Below, piece by piece: positions 61,399-64,000 of a stretch of DNA of 64,000 nucleotides. Each line of letters begins with the position of its first letter. The first letter of the stretch is position 1. This stretch comes from Nodosilinea sp. FACHB-141 (GTDB lineage: Bacteria > Cyanobacteriota > Cyanobacteriia > Phormidesmidales > Phormidesmidaceae), in assembly GCF_014696135.1 (NCBI RefSeq), contig NZ_JACJPP010000018.1:1-64000 (forward strand). The letters run 5' to 3'. Position numbers and translations under genes: made by a program. A model generated the notes under the pieces. The model saw nothing but the letters and a program-made list of their open reading frames with translations, made no database searches and was not told where the DNA came from.

Positions 61399-62370
61399 AT
61401 GACTGCCTTTTCTACCCCCTCTGCTTGCGGTTCGGTTGGCCAGGTTACTGTAGTGGGGGCGGGTAACGTGGGCAGCACCCTGGCCCAGCGCCTGTTAGAG
61501 CGCAACCTGGCCAACGTGGTGCTGGTCGATATCGTTGAGGGGCGCCCCCAAGGTGTCGCCCTCGACCTGTCCCAGGCGGCGGGCTGCGAAGGGCACAACC
61601 GCACCATTGTCGGCACCAACGATTACCACGACACCGCCAACTCAGACATTGTGGTGATTACTGCGGGGCTGCCCCGCCGCCCCGGCATGACCCGCGACGA
61701 CCTCACCCAGGTCAACGGCAAGATTGTGATCGACACCCTGCGCCAGGCCCTAGCCGTATCACCCCAGGCCAGCGTGATTGTGGTCACCAACCCGCTCGAT
61801 GTCATGACCTACCTGGCTTGGAAAGCCAGCGATCTCCCCCCTCAGCGAGTGATGGGCATGGCTGGAGTACTCGACTCGGCCCGATTTCAAACCTTTATTG
61901 CTTGGGAGCTGGGCGTGCCCCCGCAGGATGTGGCGGCCATGGTGCTGGGAGGCCATGGCGACCTCATGGTGCCTCTACCCAGCTACACTACCGTCAACGG
62001 CATTCCGGTAGCCGAGCTGATGCCTGCTCCCCGGCTGCAAGCGCTGATTGATCGCACCCGCAACGGCGGTGCCGAAATTGTACAGTTGCTCAAGCAGGGA
62101 GGTGCTTACTACGCTCCGGCCTCCTCGGCTTGCGTCATGGTGGAGTCAATGCTGTTCAACCAGCGGCGCATCTTGCCCATAGCTGCCCACCTAACGGGCC
62201 AGTATGGCTTGGATGGTCTCTATCTGGGAGTGCCCTGCCGCTTGGGTCGAGAGGGCATTGAAGAAGTCCTGGAACTGTCGCTTACCTCGGCCGAGCAGGA
62301 AGCCCTCGAACAATCGGCGGCCTCGGTAAAGGAGCAGATACCGCTGGCCCTAGCACTGTTAGATCAGTAA
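61399..62370 (+). CDS. mdh: Malate dehydrogenase (LDH-like type)
   Basis: A 323-residue NAD-dependent enzyme interconverting malate and oxaloacetate. The Rossmann start TVVGAGNVGSTLAQRLLERNLANVVLVD, given in part here, has the G-x-G-x-x-G and the NAD-selecting Asp. The substrate-specificity loop is AGLPRRPGMTRDDL with Arg residues at the malate-type positions, and the catalytic His is in VLGGHGDLMVPLPSYTTVNGIPV. Length complete. A small palindrome (TGAGGAA at 62376-62382, complement at 62397-62403) follows the stop and may be a terminator. Confidence 0.95.
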   Translation: MTAFSTPSACGSVGQVTVVGAGNVGSTLAQRLLERNLANVVLVDIVEGRPQGVALDLSQAAGCEGHNRTIVGTNDYHDTANSDIVVITAGLPRRPGMTRDDLTQVNGKIVIDTLRQALAVSPQASVIVVTNPLDVMTYLAWKASDLPPQRVMGMAGVLDSARFQTFIAWELGVPPQDVAAMVLGGHGDLMVPLPSYTTVNGIPVAELMPAPRLQALIDRTRNGGAEIVQLLKQGGAYYAPASSACVMVESMLFNQRRILPIAAHLTGQYGLDGLYLGVPCRLGREGIEEVLELSLTSAEQEALEQSAASVKEQIPLALALLDQ

Positions 62371-62513
62371 ATCCTTGAGGAAATTTTTCTGTCTAATTCC
62401 TCAGTTCACAAGAGTGTAGCGGGCTATGCACCTTAAGGGGTTTGGGGGTGTGCATTAGGGCCGTTAACCTTGTTCTGGCGTGAACTCGCTCTGGCGTATC
62501 TAGCGCTGTCCCC

Positions 62514-62600
62514 TCAAGCCAGTAGAATCACTAGCAGCAGAAAACCGAAAACAGAAGCGCCAGACTGCCAGAAAATTTTAGAAGCTGTGTTATCAACCAT
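62514..62600 (-). CDS. 28-residue single-span membrane peptide
   Basis: A minus-strand frame of 28 codons (MVDNTASKIFWQSGASVFGF, then LLLVILLA) lies in the 434-bp gap between mdh and the deaminase gene, facing mdh. It has AAGG nine bases before the ATG and one complete hydrophobic helix after a short polar N-terminus, like many small photosynthetic-membrane subunits of cyanobacteria. I cannot identify it as a known subunit. The good ribosome-binding site and the clean hydrophobic pattern are the support. Confidence 0.45.
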   Translation of the reverse strand: MVDNTASKIFWQSGASVFGFLLLVILLA

Positions 62601-62804
62601 GGCGTTTACCTTACAGGTTAAGGATAGAAACACTGTTTGCTCTAAGTTTTCCCGAATCTAACTTTAGAATTTTGGGGCTTAGATTTTCAGGCTCTAGTCT
62701 CACTGTAGGTTGGTGGGGTCAAAACCGCCGTGATAAACGCTCTATACCTCAGTGATGTCGAAGCCCTGCGGCGGTGATCTCGATCAGCTGTTTAGTCGAA
62801 TACT

Positions 62805-64000
62805 ATGAATTCAACCGCCTTGCCCCAGTTTTTGCAGCAGGCTCCGGCCCACTACTGGTTAGAAAATGCTCGGCTGCCCCTGGCCTGCGTCGACGGGTCG
62901 GTAACCTGGAATGCGATCGCATCCCTCGCCGCCCCGCCAATATCAGAAGAATTGGTCGCCGCCCATCTAGAAATTCAGGACGGGCAGATTGCGGCGATTA
63001 TCCCCACCAGCCAGCCCCTTGACACCGACCAACCCCGGTGGGATCTGCGCCAGGGTTTGGTGTGGCCCTGCTTCGCCGACTGCCACACCCATCTAGACAA
63101 AGGCCAGACCTGGTTTCGCAATCCCAATCCCGATGGCACCTTTGCCTCGGCCCTCAAGGCTCTCGAAACCGACCACAGCCACTGGAGCGCCGCAGATCTC
63201 TACCCCCGTATGAGCTTTGGCCTGCGGTGCAGCTATGCTCACGGCACCCAGGCCGTCAGAACCCATCTGGATTGTTTGAATGGGCAGGAGGAAATTAGCT
63301 TTGCGGTCTTCGATCGGTTGCGGCAGGAGTGGGCGGGCAAAATCGCGCTCCAGGCCGTGTGCCTGGTGTCGATGGACTACTACGACCGCCCCGAGGCCGA
63401 ACAGCTGGCGGATACCGTTGCCCGATATGGCGGCGTTTTAGGTGGAGTAATCTATCCTCAACCCGGCCTGGAAGCTCAGATCGATCGCACCTTTGAGCTG
63501 GCTGAGGCCCGGGGCTTAGACCTCGATTTTCACGCCGATGAGAGTCTTGATCCCCAGGCCGAAGGCTTGCGGGTGGTAGCCGAGACCAAACTGCGGCGAG
63601 GGTTTGCTGGGCAGGTCAACTGCGGCCATTGCTGTAGTTTGTCGGTGCAGGCGGGCGATCGCGCCAAAGACACCTTGGCTCTGCTCAAGCAAGCGGGCAT
63701 CAGCGTTGTCAGCCTGCCGATGTGCAACCTCTACCTGCAAGATCGCCAGCCGGGCCGCATGCCCCGCTATCGCGGCGTCACCCTGCTGCCCGAGCTGCGC
63801 CAGTTTGAGGTGGCTGTGGCCCTGGCCAGCGACAACTGCCGCGACGCCTTCTTTGCCTACGGCGACCACGACATGGTGGAGGTGTTTACCCAGGCGGTGC
63901 GCATTGGCCAACTCGATCGCCCAATTGGCGACTGGCCCCAGACAATCACCCACGTCCCGGCTCAAATTATGGGTTTAGATGCGGGGCTGATTGGGACTGG
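62805..64000 (+). CDS. codA: Cytosine deaminase-like amidohydrolase, truncated by the window end
   Basis: The frame from ATG 62805 stays open to the window end (398 codons seen; the family is about 400-430 residues, so nearly all is present). Metal ligands are in PCFADCHTHLDKGQ (His-x-His), later LDFHADESLD and GHCCSLS, and the Asp in ALASDNCRDAFFAYGDHD. Those are the four-ligand pattern of the amidohydrolase superfamily, and HADES, GHCC and SDNCRDAF together are those of cytosine deaminase. It would convert cytosine to uracil and ammonia; other cyclic amidine substrates are possible. Confidence 0.88.
   Translation, partial: MNSTALPQFLQQAPAHYWLENARLPLACVDGSVTWNAIASLAAPPISEELVAAHLEIQDGQIAAIIPTSQPLDTDQPRWDLRQGLVWPCFADCHTHLDKGQTWFRNPNPDGTFASALKALETDHSHWSAADLYPRMSFGLRCSYAHGTQAVRTHLDCLNGQEEISFAVFDRLRQEWAGKIALQAVCLVSMDYYDRPEAEQLADTVARYGGVLGGVIYPQPGLEAQIDRTFELAEARGLDLDFHADESLDPQAEGLRVVAETKLRRGFAGQVNCGHCCSLSVQAGDRAKDTLALLKQAGISVVSLPMCNLYLQDRQPGRMPRYRGVTLLPELRQFEVAVALASDNCRDAFFAYGDHDMVEVFTQAVRIGQLDRPIGDWPQTITHVPAQIMGLDAGLIGT

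Noticed and set aside
1..64000. tRNA, rRNA, tmRNA, RNase P RNA or cobalamin riboswitch
   Set aside because: I looked for T-loop words and the known conserved cores and saw none, but a covariance-model scan (tRNAscan, Rfam) would be needed to exclude them.

Overview
The window looks like a chromosome segment of a filamentous, Leptolyngbya/Nodosilinea-type cyanobacterium. This rests on the very frequent HIP1 octamer (GCGATCGC), a moderately high GC content, GTAGGGGC-type and CCCCTCTCC-type intergenic palindromes, and typical cyanobacterial genes: an NrtP nitrate permease, a CphA2-like cyanophycin synthetase, HAS-barrel and DUF2993 proteins, and an ethylene-receptor-like histidine kinase. No rRNA, tRNA, CRISPR array or intact insertion sequence was recognised. 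The genus is an inference.

Layout. 0-4 kb is accessory: an AT-rich orphan gene, an Uma2-type gene broken by an in-frame stop, a small conserved protein, a 441-nt block with an exact 21-nt period, and palindromic elements. 4-10 kb holds a prolyl-oligopeptidase-like S9 peptidase and glycogen phosphorylase, both frame-disrupted, then an HNH nuclease with a small antitoxin-like partner. 10-19 kb is housekeeping: GMP synthase, cobalamin CbiD, and the TldD/TldE protease pair. 19-24 kb is signalling: a CheY-like regulator, a LuxR-type regulator, and a divergent kinase with an ethylene-binding sensor domain. 24-34 kb contains DAHP synthase, a frameshifted membrane protein whose intact paralogue lies at 38 kb, a mutarotase-like protein, a phosphonate-type ABC importer (phnD-phnE-phnC), a cupin and a hydrolase. 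34-40 kb has the CphA2-like gene, a second 21-nt-period block, a PhyH oxygenase, the intact membrane paralogue and a partial GIY-YIG protein in AT-rich DNA. 40-47 kb has a ClC channel, NrtP, a MAPEG protein, DNA polymerase IV and Hsp20. 47-52 kb has an orphan C2 plus cysteine-peptidase-like protein and a GH13_18 sugar phosphorylase. 52-64 kb has CobS, a proS-DUF2993-GerMN operon, PIN-PhoH, a host-attachment family protein, a cNMP-EAL phosphodiesterase, malate dehydrogenase, a 28-residue membrane peptide and a cytosine deaminase cut by the window end.

How it fits together. Carbon-store mobilisation (GlgP, GH13_18 phosphorylase), nitrogen supply and storage (NrtP, CphA2-like protein), phosphorus uptake (PhnDEC) and cobalamin synthesis (CbiD, CobS) are spread over separate transcription units, so no single large system dominates. 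The most unusual signals are: the two loci sharing a 21-nt (seven-codon) degenerate repeat; four disrupted genes, one of which carries a perfect 16-bp inverted repeat next to its frameshift, as expected from template-switch mutation; the nested-palindrome elements; the HNH/antitoxin-like pair; and the orphan C2-Cys/His protein.
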